Positions 32,990 to 41,086 of a stretch of DNA of 64,000 nucleotides are shown one piece after another. The notes under the pieces were generated by a model. That model did no database searches. It saw nothing but the letters and a program-made list of their open reading frames with translations, and was not told the origin of the DNA. The stretch is taken from the NCBI GenBank assembly GCA_028874215.1, contig JAPPLF010000022.1:1-64000 (forward strand). Reading direction: 5' to 3'. Numbering within the stretch: position 1 is the first letter of the stretch; every line of letters begins with the position of its first letter. Made by a program: the position numbers and the translations under genes. This DNA is from Acidobacteriota bacterium (lineage in GTDB: Bacteria > Acidobacteriota > UBA6911 > RPQK01 > JAJDTT01).

Positions 32990-34039
32990 ATGACGAAAAG
33001 AACCCGAATCTCATTGACTCTCCTGACTGCCACCCTGGTGTTGCTGGCGAACGTGCCGACACAATCCGGGCGCAAACACGGGGATGTGGAAAATATCGGC
33101 AACCGGGATATCAACGGGAAGGTGGCCCTGATCTTCCCCAACTTCATATCGCTGGAGAAAGAGATCCAGTTGGGAGCGCAGTACGCCCAGCAGATCGAGC
33201 AGACCGCCCGGTTGGTGGAAGATCCCGTTGTGAACGAGTACGTCGACGGGCTGGGCCAACTCATCGTGAAGAATTCGGATGCGAAAGTTCCCTTCGTGAT
33301 CCGTGTGCTCGATTCCGAAGAGGTGAACGCCTTCGCCTTGCCGGGCGGCTACTTCTTCATCAACAAGGGGCTGATTCTGGAGGCGGAGGACGAGGCCGAG
33401 CTGGCCGGTGTCATGGCTCACGAGATCGCCCACGTGACGGCCCGGCATGCCACGGAGAGGATGACCAAGGGCAACCTCATGCAGTTTGCGGCGCTGCCGG
33501 CCCTGATCCTCACCGGCGGCTGGACTCAGTATGCGCTCTACCAGGGGCTGGGGATGGGCATGAACCTGGCGGTTCTGGGCATCACCCGCAAGTCGGAGGC
33601 CGAAGCCGATCAGTTGGGCACCCAGTATCTCTGGAACACGGGATACGACCCGCAGGGATTCATCTCCTTCTTCGAAAAGATGCAGGCTAAGGACAAGAGC
33701 CGTCCCGGCAAGTTCGCCAGCTTCTTCCGGACTCACCCCAGCTTCGAGAACCGCATCGCCAAGGTGAACGAGGAGATCGCTTTCTTGCCTCCCAAGGAGG
33801 AATATGTGGTCAGCACCTCCGAGTTCGACCGGGTGAAGGCGCGTCTGATCCAGATGGACCGCGCGGAGATCCGTCCGGGCCAGGGTGGAACCAAGAGCGG
33901 CGCGAGCCGGCCCACCTTGAAGCGCCGGACCAACGACAGGGACGATCGGGAAGAGCCCACCTTGAAGGGCGATCGTCCGACGCTGAAGCGGCCCTCTCTG
34001 AAGAAGAAGCGCCCGAGCGAATCCGAATCCGAGGAATGA
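32990..34039 (+). CDS. Periplasmic M48-family zinc metalloprotease with basic C-terminal repeat tail
   Basis: 349 aa, BepA/YfgC-like but without TPR repeats. Signal peptide MTKRTRISLTLLTATLVLLANVP. Zinc site HEIAH at residues 144-148 preceded by VMA, third ligand Glu in SEAEADQLG near residue 204, and FRTHPSFENR. M48 proteins of this type act in outer-membrane protein quality control. The last 60 residues are unusual: a charged, low-complexity tail with four PTLK/PSLK units and an SESESEE end. Monocistronic, followed by a strong GC hairpin. Confidence 0.88.
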   Translation: MTKRTRISLTLLTATLVLLANVPTQSGRKHGDVENIGNRDINGKVALIFPNFISLEKEIQLGAQYAQQIEQTARLVEDPVVNEYVDGLGQLIVKNSDAKVPFVIRVLDSEEVNAFALPGGYFFINKGLILEAEDEAELAGVMAHEIAHVTARHATERMTKGNLMQFAALPALILTGGWTQYALYQGLGMGMNLAVLGITRKSEAEADQLGTQYLWNTGYDPQGFISFFEKMQAKDKSRPGKFASFFRTHPSFENRIAKVNEEIAFLPPKEEYVVSTSEFDRVKARLIQMDRAEIRPGQGGTKSGASRPTLKRRTNDRDDREEPTLKGDRPTLKRPSLKKKRPSESESEE

Positions 34040-34048
34040 CGGCAGGTT

Positions 34049-34073
34049 GCGGGGCGGCTTCCGGCCGTCCCGC
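34049..34073 (+). terminator. GC-rich hairpin after the M48 protease gene
   Basis: A 10-bp stem (34049-34058 with 34064-34073, one G-T pair) and 5-base loop starts ten bases after the stop. There is no T tract, so termination is plausible but not certain. The 180 bases from here to the TolC-like gene hold no recognisable ORF. Confidence 0.45.
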
Positions 34074-34295
34074 ACAGCCTCCTTCGAACGCCGCATCCCC
34101 TTCCGCGGCCGGCAATTCCAGGACTTCCTCGCCGCCCGGAGCCACTCCGCCGCTTCTCGACCTCCCGCCTTCTTGAAACAATCCTTCGGGTTCGTTCGTA
34201 AACGATAGGATGAGCCCTCATGTTACAGTCCGGGCTGGTTGTGCCCGGGTCATTGCCATGGTCTGTCCAGTCCAGAGCCTTTTCCAGGAGATGCC

Positions 34296-35981
34296 ATGAA
34301 GAGCGTCAAGGGGATTTTCCTGCCGGTTTTTGTCGTGATTGCGGTGCCATTCCTGGGGGCTGTTCCCCAGGAAGAACCGGTCCCTGATCAAGACGGTCCG
34401 CAGGTGCCGAAAATCGATCGGCCCGAGTCGTGGGCCGATCGGATGCGCCGCGAGAGACCGGTCCGGGAGTTGAGTGTCAAGGACGCCATCCGGCTGGCGT
34501 TGCTCAATAACCTGGAGATCGCCATCGAGGACTACAACGAGGACCTGAACCGCCAGCAGATCTTCGGGGCCAGCGGCTTCTACGACCCCAGGCTCCAGTT
34601 CGAGGTGGGGTGGGCGGCCACTGAGAATCCCGCCCGGTCCATCCTGGACGCGGGTCAGGGCATACCGGTGAACACGACGGACCGGGTCTACTTCGATACG
34701 TCTCTGATACAGAGTCTGCCCAACGGCAGCAGCCTCACCTTCAGCTTCAACAACAACCGTTTCAGCACCAACAGCACCTTCTCGTTCATGAACCCCTCGT
34801 TCGGGTCCAACTTCGCCGTTGGTCTGCGCCAGCCGCTGTGGAGGGGATTCCGCAAGACCCAGACCAGGCGTCAACTCAAGCTCTTCAACCTGGAAATAGA
34901 GATCAGCGACAGCCAGTTTCAGCAGAAGGTGTCGGAAATCGTCCAGCAGGTCCAGAATCAATATTGGGAACTTGTCTTTGCCATCGAGAGCTACGAGGCC
35001 ATTCGCAAGTCCATGGAGCTGGCCATCATCCAGCATGAGAACAATCAGAAGCGGGTCCGGATCGGTGTCATGGCGCCCATCGAGATCACTGCTTCCCGCG
35101 CCGAAGTGGCCACGCGCGAACAGGAGATGATCCAGTCGGAGGTCCAGATCATCACCTCCCAGAATGGACTCAAACGCCACTTGGCGCCGGACCCGAGGGC
35201 GGCCCTCTGGAATCTGACCCTGATTCCCACCCAGCTTCCCCGGGTCCAGGACCTGACCATCACGCTGGACGAGGCCATCGCCGGGGCCATGGAGAAGCGT
35301 CCCGAACTGGACCAGAATCGGTTGTTCCGGGAACAGGTGGAAGTGGATCGGGAGTACTACCGCCAGGATGGAAGACCCACTGTAGACCTGGTGGCGAGTC
35401 TGACGAATACGGGGCGGGCTGGAGAAATATTGGCGAGTCAGTTCGTCGATACGGATGGGGACGGTGTTCCGGACACCCGGATGCAAGACGTGCCGCAGCT
35501 GTCGAATCCATTCTTCGGCAGCTTCGGGAATTCGTGGGGTCAGGTCTTCGGGTTCAACTACATCAACTACACTCTTGGCGTCAGCGTGGAGATTCCTCTG
35601 AGAAATCGGGCCAATGAGGCGGAGAGGGCCAGCCTCCTGATCCGGGAGCGCCGCCTCGCCAGCCAATTGAAGAACCAGCAGCAGATGATCATCGTGGAAG
35701 TACGCAATGCTTATGAGAGCATCGCCACCCAGAGAAAGCGCCTGGAGGCGGCCCGAGTGGCGCGCGAGCTCTCGGAGGCTCAGTTGGAGGGCGAGAACAA
35801 GCGTTTCCAGGCCGGGTTGTCCACCAACTTCGAGGTGCTGCGGTATCAGCGGGACCTGAGCCAGTCGCAGGTACAGGAACTGAGGGCGCGGGTGGATTAC
35901 CAGCAGGCCGTGACCGACCTGGAGAAGGCCATGTACACCATCGTCGACAGCAACGACATCGTACTGGCCCGCCGTGATTAG
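34296..35981 (+). CDS. TolC-family outer membrane channel protein
   Basis: 561 aa. Signal peptide MKSVKGIFLPVFVVIAVPFLGAV, then two repeats of the outer-membrane efflux protein family: long coiled-coil helices (LNRQQIFGASGFYDPRL; SQFQQKVSEIVQQVQNQYWELVFAIESY; NEAERASLLIRERRLASQLKNQQQ) with interspersed beta hairpins. ATG 34296 has AGGAG upstream. It would form the outer-membrane duct of an efflux or type I secretion system; no inner-membrane pump or adaptor is adjacent. A calcium-loop-like sequence (DTDGDGVPDTRMQD) in the second half is an odd insertion. Confidence 0.85.
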   Translation: MKSVKGIFLPVFVVIAVPFLGAVPQEEPVPDQDGPQVPKIDRPESWADRMRRERPVRELSVKDAIRLALLNNLEIAIEDYNEDLNRQQIFGASGFYDPRLQFEVGWAATENPARSILDAGQGIPVNTTDRVYFDTSLIQSLPNGSSLTFSFNNNRFSTNSTFSFMNPSFGSNFAVGLRQPLWRGFRKTQTRRQLKLFNLEIEISDSQFQQKVSEIVQQVQNQYWELVFAIESYEAIRKSMELAIIQHENNQKRVRIGVMAPIEITASRAEVATREQEMIQSEVQIITSQNGLKRHLAPDPRAALWNLTLIPTQLPRVQDLTITLDEAIAGAMEKRPELDQNRLFREQVEVDREYYRQDGRPTVDLVASLTNTGRAGEILASQFVDTDGDGVPDTRMQDVPQLSNPFFGSFGNSWGQVFGFNYINYTLGVSVEIPLRNRANEAERASLLIRERRLASQLKNQQQMIIVEVRNAYESIATQRKRLEAARVARELSEAQLEGENKRFQAGLSTNFEVLRYQRDLSQSQVQELRARVDYQQAVTDLEKAMYTIVDSNDIVLARRD

Positions 35982-36015
35982 TCCGGTATTCGAGCGGCCC
36001 CGACTCCCGGAGCAA

Positions 36016-36043
36016 CGGGACCTTTCCGTCCCGCGCGTATAAT
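36016..36043 (+). promoter_or_regulatory. Perfect TATAAT box with adjoining hairpin, prepilin peptidase promoter
   Basis: TATAAT (36038-36043) ends eight bases before the ATG at 36052, so transcription should start at or next to the ATG. The expected -35 position is occupied by a 6-bp hairpin (CGGGAC-CTTTCC-GTCCCG, 36016-36033) that may end the tolC-like transcript. No TTGACA-like -35 is seen. Confidence 0.5.
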
Positions 36044-36051
36044 TGCGGGAA

Positions 36052-36858
36052 ATGGACTGGTTCGCAGTCGTGCCGGTAGTGGCCGGATTGGTGATCGGGA
36101 GCTTTCTCAACGTCTGTATTCACCGCCTCCCACGCGGGTTGTCGGTCATCCGGCCCCGTTCCCGCTGTCCCGGCTGCTCGAAACCGATCCCGGCAGGGGA
36201 CAACATTCCCATCCTGAGCTTCCTGCTGCTCAAGGGTCGCTGCCGCGCGTGCCACGCACCCATCTCTCGCCGCTATCCGTTGGTGGAAGCCGCGACGGCG
36301 GCTTTGTTTCTTGGCGCCTGGATTCGGTACGAATGGTCCTCGGCCTTTGTCATCTGCTGCCTCTTCCTGGCGCTGATCCTGACTCTCACCGTCATCGACC
36401 TCTACCATCGGATCCTGCCCGATGTCCTGACGCTCGGAGGCCTGGCGGCCGGGGTCCTCCTGTCGCCTTTGCAGGATCCCGGTTTTTTCCGCTGGGAGAC
36501 CGGGCCGGCGTCGCTGCCCGCCTGGGACCACGTGGGATTCTCCCTCCTGGGAGCCGGGCTGGGAGGTGGCTTCCTGTGGCTGGTCGCTGCGCTCTACCGC
36601 CGTTTTTCGGGGGTGGACGGGATGGGATTCGGCGACGTCAAGATGACCGCCATGCTGGGCGCCTTCCTGGGCTGGAGGTGTGCCTTGCTGAGCGTCTTCG
36701 TGGGTTCGGTGATCGGGGCCGCCGCCGGCTCCATCTACATGCGGGCCCGCTCCAAGGGACGGAGCTACCCGTTGCCGTTCGGAACGTTCCTGGGCGTGGC
36801 ATCGGCCGCGGCCGCGTTCTGGGGCCCCGGGATTCTGCGCTGGTATTTCTCCGATTGA
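36052..36858 (+). CDS. pilD: Prepilin peptidase / N-methyltransferase (PilD family)
   Basis: 268 aa inner-membrane aspartyl protease that cleaves and N-methylates type IV prepilins. The N-terminal methyltransferase domain has GSFLNVCIHRLP and the four-Cys zinc site CPGC...CRAC. Catalytic Asp residues are in TVIDLYHRILPD and GFGDVKM. About eight membrane helices. ATG 36052 is preferred; a TTG three codons earlier lies within the TATAAT box. It would process the minor pilins encoded at 28-30.6 kb. Confidence 0.92.
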   Translation: MDWFAVVPVVAGLVIGSFLNVCIHRLPRGLSVIRPRSRCPGCSKPIPAGDNIPILSFLLLKGRCRACHAPISRRYPLVEAATAALFLGAWIRYEWSSAFVICCLFLALILTLTVIDLYHRILPDVLTLGGLAAGVLLSPLQDPGFFRWETGPASLPAWDHVGFSLLGAGLGGGFLWLVAALYRRFSGVDGMGFGDVKMTAMLGAFLGWRCALLSVFVGSVIGAAAGSIYMRARSKGRSYPLPFGTFLGVASAAAAFWGPGILRWYFSD

Positions 36859-36868
36859 CGGCTGCCTG

Positions 36869-38122
36869 ATGCGGATCAGCACGACGCCTTTCCGGGTCAA
36901 CGGAGTGCAATACCGGCCTCCGGCCAAGCCGCTGGCGGTGGTCTGCATCGACGGATGCGGCCCCGAGTACCTGAAGGTTTCCCGGAATCGCGGCCGCATG
37001 CCCCATTTGGACGGTCTGGCTGAAGCCGGATTCGAGACCGTGGTCCGGGGCGCCCTCCCCTCCTTCACCAACGTGAACAATGCCTGCATCGTCTCCGGGG
37101 TTCCTCCTTCCGTCACCGGGATCAGCGGCAACTTCTTCCTCGATCCCCGGACCGGCCGGGAGCTGATGATGAACTCGTCCCGCTATGTCCGATGCGACAC
37201 GATTCTGGCGGCAGCGTCCCGTGCCGGCAGGAAGGTGGCGATGGTGACGGCCAAGGAAAAACTTCGGGACCTGCTGACGAAGGACCTGGATGGAATCGCC
37301 TTCTCATCGGAGCGGGCCGCGGCCGCCACCGTCGGGACCCACGGCATTGGGAACCTGGAGGACCTGGTGGGCAGGCCGCAGCCGGAGATCTACAGCGCCG
37401 GTGCCAGCCTCTTCGTGCTGGCGGCCGGTGTCCGCCTCGTGCAGAGGAGACTGGCCGATTTTCTCTTTTTGTCCCTGACCGACTACATGCAGCACAAATT
37501 TCCTCCCGAGTCCGACCAGTCGCTCGATTTTCACCAGGCGCTGGACCGGGAGATCGGTGCGCTGCTGGAGACCGGCGCCCGGGTTGGAGTGACGGCTGAC
37601 CACGGCATGAACGCCAAAGCCGGACCCGGCGGGAGCCCCAACGTCGTCTATCTGGAATCCCTGCTGCGAGACCGTTTCGGAGAGGGGAACCGAGTGGTCT
37701 GTCCCATCACGGACCCCTACGTCGTTCATCACGGGTCCCTGGGTTCGGCGGTCATGGTGCACGTGGCCGAACCCGCGGAGACCACATCCGTGGCTGCGTG
37801 GATCCGCCGGCTGCCCGGCATCGACGAAGTCTACGATCGCACTGCGGCGTCGAGGGAACTGGATTTGCCGCCCGACCGCATCGGCGATCTGCTCGTAATG
37901 GCGGACGCCGGCGCCGTCATCGGGAGGACTCCCGCCGACCACGATCTCAGTGTCCTGAACGAACCTCTGCGGTCCCACGGCGGACGCCACGAGGTGATGG
38001 TCCCCATGCTGCTCTCGGAACCGCTGAGCAGCGAGTACGAGTCCCGGGCGGCCCAGGGAGCCCGGAACTACGAAATTTTCGACTATCTCTGCAACGGCGT
38101 CCAATCACCAGTTGCCGGGTGA
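36869..38122 (+). CDS. phnA: Phosphonoacetate hydrolase
   Basis: 417 aa alkaline phosphatase-superfamily enzyme that cleaves the C-P bond of phosphonoacetate to acetate and phosphate. Conserved positions of the family are present: D28 in VVCIDGCGPEY, nucleophile T67 in LPSFTNVNNACIVSG, LTDYMQHKFPPE, TADHGMNAK and RSHGGRHEVMVPM. Begins 10 bases after pilD and is probably co-transcribed. No phosphonate transporter or phnW/phnY gene is nearby, so the substrate source is unclear. Confidence 0.88.
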   Translation: MRISTTPFRVNGVQYRPPAKPLAVVCIDGCGPEYLKVSRNRGRMPHLDGLAEAGFETVVRGALPSFTNVNNACIVSGVPPSVTGISGNFFLDPRTGRELMMNSSRYVRCDTILAAASRAGRKVAMVTAKEKLRDLLTKDLDGIAFSSERAAAATVGTHGIGNLEDLVGRPQPEIYSAGASLFVLAAGVRLVQRRLADFLFLSLTDYMQHKFPPESDQSLDFHQALDREIGALLETGARVGVTADHGMNAKAGPGGSPNVVYLESLLRDRFGEGNRVVCPITDPYVVHHGSLGSAVMVHVAEPAETTSVAAWIRRLPGIDEVYDRTAASRELDLPPDRIGDLLVMADAGAVIGRTPADHDLSVLNEPLRSHGGRHEVMVPMLLSEPLSSEYESRAAQGARNYEIFDYLCNGVQSPVAG

Positions 38123-38205
38123 GCCGCCGCTCCGCTTCGCGTTTTTTCCACCCGGGACGTTAGGCTCAGATAGGAAACGAAATACCAAACCATAAGGAGG
38201 TGCAC

Positions 38206-38514
38206 ATGCGAAAGATTCTGTTGTTCTCGACCTTGCTGATGGCCATGCCCTGGCTCTGGTGCCCGGATGTGGCGGCTGCGGACAAACTGGATCTGAATCA
38301 GGCGACTGTGGAAGAGTTGGACGCTCTCCCCGGCGTCGGACCGGCAATTGCCAGGCGAATCGTGGCGTTCCGGGAGAAAAACGGAGCCTTCAAGCGGATT
38401 GAAGACCTGATGAACGTCCGGGGCATCGGTGAGAAAACCTTTCTGAGGCTCAGGGACCGGATCATGGTCAAGGCCACCCCCACTCCATCCAAGGAACAGG
38501 CGAAGCGCCCGTAG
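38206..38514 (+). CDS. Secreted ComEA-like helix-hairpin-helix protein
   Basis: 102 aa. Signal peptide (MRKILLFSTLLMAMPWLWCPDVAAA) then tandem helix-hairpin-helix motifs: LDLNQATVEELDALPGVGPAIARRIVAFR and IEDLMNVRGIGEKTFLRLRDRI. ComEA-type proteins bind DNA nonspecifically in the periplasm and help DNA uptake. A perfect AAGGAGG sits five bases before ATG 38206. A strong terminator follows. Together with pilus genes it hints at competence, though housekeeping roles are possible. Confidence 0.85.
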   Translation: MRKILLFSTLLMAMPWLWCPDVAAADKLDLNQATVEELDALPGVGPAIARRIVAFREKNGAFKRIEDLMNVRGIGEKTFLRLRDRIMVKATPTPSKEQAKRP

Positions 38515-38588
38515 CGGTCTGTGCCGCAACGTTCCGGTCTTCTCAAGGCGCGGGGTTCCGAGGACGCTGAACTCGGCGGTCCCTGATG

Positions 38589-38630
38589 AAAGTCCCGCGC
38601 GGCATCGGTCCCGGTGCCGCGCGGGACTTT
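38589..38630 (+). terminator. Strong intrinsic hairpin after the ComEA-like gene
   Basis: A 16-bp perfect inverted repeat (38589-38604 with 38615-38630; arm ends AAAGTCCC/GGGACTTT) with a 10-base loop, 75 bases after the stop codon. Only three Ts close the right arm. The A/T ends make it work in either direction. Confidence 0.8.
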
Positions 38631-38647
38631 CGGTTTGACAGTCGGTG

Positions 38648-38668
38648 ATGACTCTTGCCACGGGCTGT
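38648..38668 (+). repeat. 21-bp exact repeat, copy 2, at the bshC promoter
   Basis: Identical to 27911-27931. Here the repeat runs into TG-T-TAAACT (38666-38674), an extended -10-like element nine bases before the bshC ATG. The copy at menG lacks this -10 because the sequence diverges at that point. Confidence 0.8.
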
Positions 38669-38683
38669 TAAACTGGCGGCCGC

Positions 38684-40324
38684 ATGAGACTCGATCGTCT
38701 CGACCGCCGCCGGTTGCCGGGGCAGAGTCGGCTATTTCTCCAGTATCTGTACGATTTCGACCAGGTCGCGCCCCTCTATCCGGCCGGAACGGGGCACACG
38801 GGTCCGGAGGCTCTGGGTGAGAGAGCCGAGGCCGCGCGAAAACGGGACTCCCGGTTGCCGCGTGAGGCCCTCGTCCGGATGCTCCTCGATTTCAATGCCC
38901 GGGTGGGCTCGGGCTCCTCTACCCGCGAGAACATCGAGAAGCTGCGGGATCCCGGGACCGTGGCCGTAGTCACGGGCCAACAACTGGGCCTGTTCGGCGG
39001 ACCGGCCCTCTCCGTCTACAAGGCGCTGACCGCCGTGAGCCTGGCCCGGATCCTGGAGGCGGGAGGGTACGCGGCGGTTCCGGTCTTCTGGCTTCCTTCC
39101 GACGACTCCGATTTTCTGGAGTCCCGTTCCACCGCCTTTTTCGATCCGCAAGGATCGCTGCTTCGGCTGGGGTATTCCGGTCCCTCCCCCCCTTCGGCGA
39201 CCATGGTGGGCACGGTTTCGTTGGAAGCGACCGGTGATCCCCTGAAGAGGCTCCAGGACGGCGCTCCCGTTTCCGAATATCGGAAAGAGGTCCTCCGGAC
39301 CCTCGAATCGGCCTACGCGCCCGGTACGTTCTTTACCGATGCCCAGGGCCGGTGGCTCGGCCGCCTCTTTCGAAACCAGGGACTCATTCTCTTCGACGCG
39401 CTCCACTCCGGATACAAGGATGCGTTGAGACCGGTCTTCGAGACGGCGGTCGTGGAGCGGAAGCGTCTGATCCGCTCCCTGCAGGCCCGCGGCCGGGAGC
39501 TGGAGGCGGAAGGTCACCGGGCGCAGGTGCCTGTGGATGGCTCCGAATCACTCCTCTTCTGGCTCGAGGAGAGACGGCGTTACAAGTTGGACTACCGGTC
39601 GGGAGCCTATTGGAGTCGCGGAAGCCGCTCTCTCCGGCTGCCGGCGGAGGAACTGCTGGACCGGATACGAACCGGAACCGGAGAGTTCGGTCCCAACGTG
39701 TTGTTGCGGCCCATCATTCAGGATCATCTCTTCCCTACCGTGGCCTACGTAGGAGGGCCGGCGGAGGTCGCCTACTTCAGCCAGGTCGGCGCCATCAGTC
39801 CCTACTGGAAGATTCAATGCTGCGTGTTTCCCAGGGCCGGGGTCACGGTAGTGGACCGGAAATCCCAGCGGCTGCTGAAGAAGCACTCGCTGGATCTGGT
39901 CGAGCTGCTCTCCCTGGGCGCCTCCCGCATCACCCAACGCGTCGCCAGGACCGGAGCATCAAAGCAGGTCCTGGACGAGTTCGACCGGGTTACCGACGTG
40001 GTTCGGGAGAGCCTGACCCGGCTGCAGGGGGACATTGTCCGCGTGGACCCGAGTCTCGGCAAGATGGTCCCCCGGGCTTGGAAACGAGTCTTCTATCAGA
40101 TGGAAAGGGTGGAGAAGCGATTCCTGGAAAACTACCGGACCCGCGACGGCGTCGCCGGCCGCCATCTGGACCATCTCCAGACCCGTCTTCATCCTCAGGG
40201 AAAGCTGCAGGAACGGGTCGTCAACTTCAACCAATTCCTGATGGAGGAGGGGCCCGGGTTCATCGACGGCCTGTTGGAAACGATCGATCCTTTCTGCATG
40301 GACCACCAGGTGATCCATGTTTGA
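38684..40324 (+). CDS. bshC: Putative cysteine ligase BshC (bacillithiol biosynthesis)
   Basis: 546 aa. Joins cysteine to glucosaminyl-malate in the last step of bacillithiol synthesis. It has the family's N-terminal Rossmann-like region (VVTGQQLGLFGGPALSVYKALTAV, about residues 94-117), VPVFWLPSDDSDFLE, and LRPIIQDHLFPTVAYVGGPAEVAYFSQ. A C-terminal coiled coil lies around residues 415-500. ATG 38684 lies nine bases after TAAACT with no ribosome site, so the mRNA is probably leaderless. Overlaps bshB by eight bases. Confidence 0.93.
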   Translation: MRLDRLDRRRLPGQSRLFLQYLYDFDQVAPLYPAGTGHTGPEALGERAEAARKRDSRLPREALVRMLLDFNARVGSGSSTRENIEKLRDPGTVAVVTGQQLGLFGGPALSVYKALTAVSLARILEAGGYAAVPVFWLPSDDSDFLESRSTAFFDPQGSLLRLGYSGPSPPSATMVGTVSLEATGDPLKRLQDGAPVSEYRKEVLRTLESAYAPGTFFTDAQGRWLGRLFRNQGLILFDALHSGYKDALRPVFETAVVERKRLIRSLQARGRELEAEGHRAQVPVDGSESLLFWLEERRRYKLDYRSGAYWSRGSRSLRLPAEELLDRIRTGTGEFGPNVLLRPIIQDHLFPTVAYVGGPAEVAYFSQVGAISPYWKIQCCVFPRAGVTVVDRKSQRLLKKHSLDLVELLSLGASRITQRVARTGASKQVLDEFDRVTDVVRESLTRLQGDIVRVDPSLGKMVPRAWKRVFYQMERVEKRFLENYRTRDGVAGRHLDHLQTRLHPQGKLQERVVNFNQFLMEEGPGFIDGLLETIDPFCMDHQVIHV

Positions 40325-41027
40325 ACCCAGGCCAGTCGACGTTCTCGCCGTGGGGGCGCATCCCGACGACGTCGAGTTGGGTTGCGGCGGGACTCTGCTT
40401 CGCCTGAAGTCGCTGGGCCGCCGCACGGGCGTCGTGGATCTGACGCGCGGCGAACTGGGAACCCGCGGCACCATGGAGACCCGGGCCCTGGAATCCCGCC
40501 GCGCGGCTGCTCTCCTGGGTCTGGACTTCCGGCTGAACCTGGGCCTGAGGGACGGGAACCTGAGTCCCGATGAAGAGAGCCGGTTGGCGTTGATTCGAGT
40601 GATCCGGAAGTGCCGGCCCAAGCTGGTCCTGACACACTCCAAATGGGGCCACCCGGACCATGGCAAGGCTTCCATCCTGGTCGAGGAGGCGGTTCATCAC
40701 GCCGGCCTGGCGGCCATCGACACGTCGCAACAGCGATTCCGTCCGCGGCGGATCGCCTGCTGGACCCATTTCGATGAACCGGTCGTGCCCCACGTCGGCG
40801 TGGACATCTCGGACCACTACGAGCAGAAGGAGCACGCTTTGAAGGCCTTCGCGTCCCAGTTGCATCGTCCGGACTCGCGCGAGCCCGCCACCTATCTCAG
40901 CGATCCCACGTTCCTGGAACGGATCCGGAGTTTCCACATGCACGTGGGGAGTCTAGTAGGATGCTCCCTGGCGGAGGGTTTCCTCATGGCCCGGCCTCCC
41001 CGGATCGGGGACCTGGCCGATTGCTGA
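40317..41027 (+). CDS. bshB1: Bacillithiol biosynthesis deacetylase BshB1
   Basis: 236 aa LmbE/PIG-L family zinc deacetylase that removes acetyl from GlcNAc-malate. Zinc-site motif VGAHPDDVELGCGGT (residues 12-26), DLTRGELGTRG, THSKWGHPDHG and CWTHFDEP are typical of BshB1. Coupled to bshC by overlap. bshA, the first-step glycosyltransferase, is not in the window. Confidence 0.92.
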   Translation: MFEPRPVDVLAVGAHPDDVELGCGGTLLRLKSLGRRTGVVDLTRGELGTRGTMETRALESRRAAALLGLDFRLNLGLRDGNLSPDEESRLALIRVIRKCRPKLVLTHSKWGHPDHGKASILVEEAVHHAGLAAIDTSQQRFRPRRIACWTHFDEPVVPHVGVDISDHYEQKEHALKAFASQLHRPDSREPATYLSDPTFLERIRSFHMHVGSLVGCSLAEGFLMARPPRIGDLADC

Positions 41028-41086
41028 ATTGAACGACCGCCGCCTCCCGGTCAGGTCCGTCCGGCCGGTGCGGGGACGACACCGAG

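Noticed and set aside
38000-38206. Phosphonate operon around the phosphonoacetate hydrolase
   Set aside because: Neighbouring genes are pilD and an HhH protein; no C-P lyase, aminotransferase or transporter is present.
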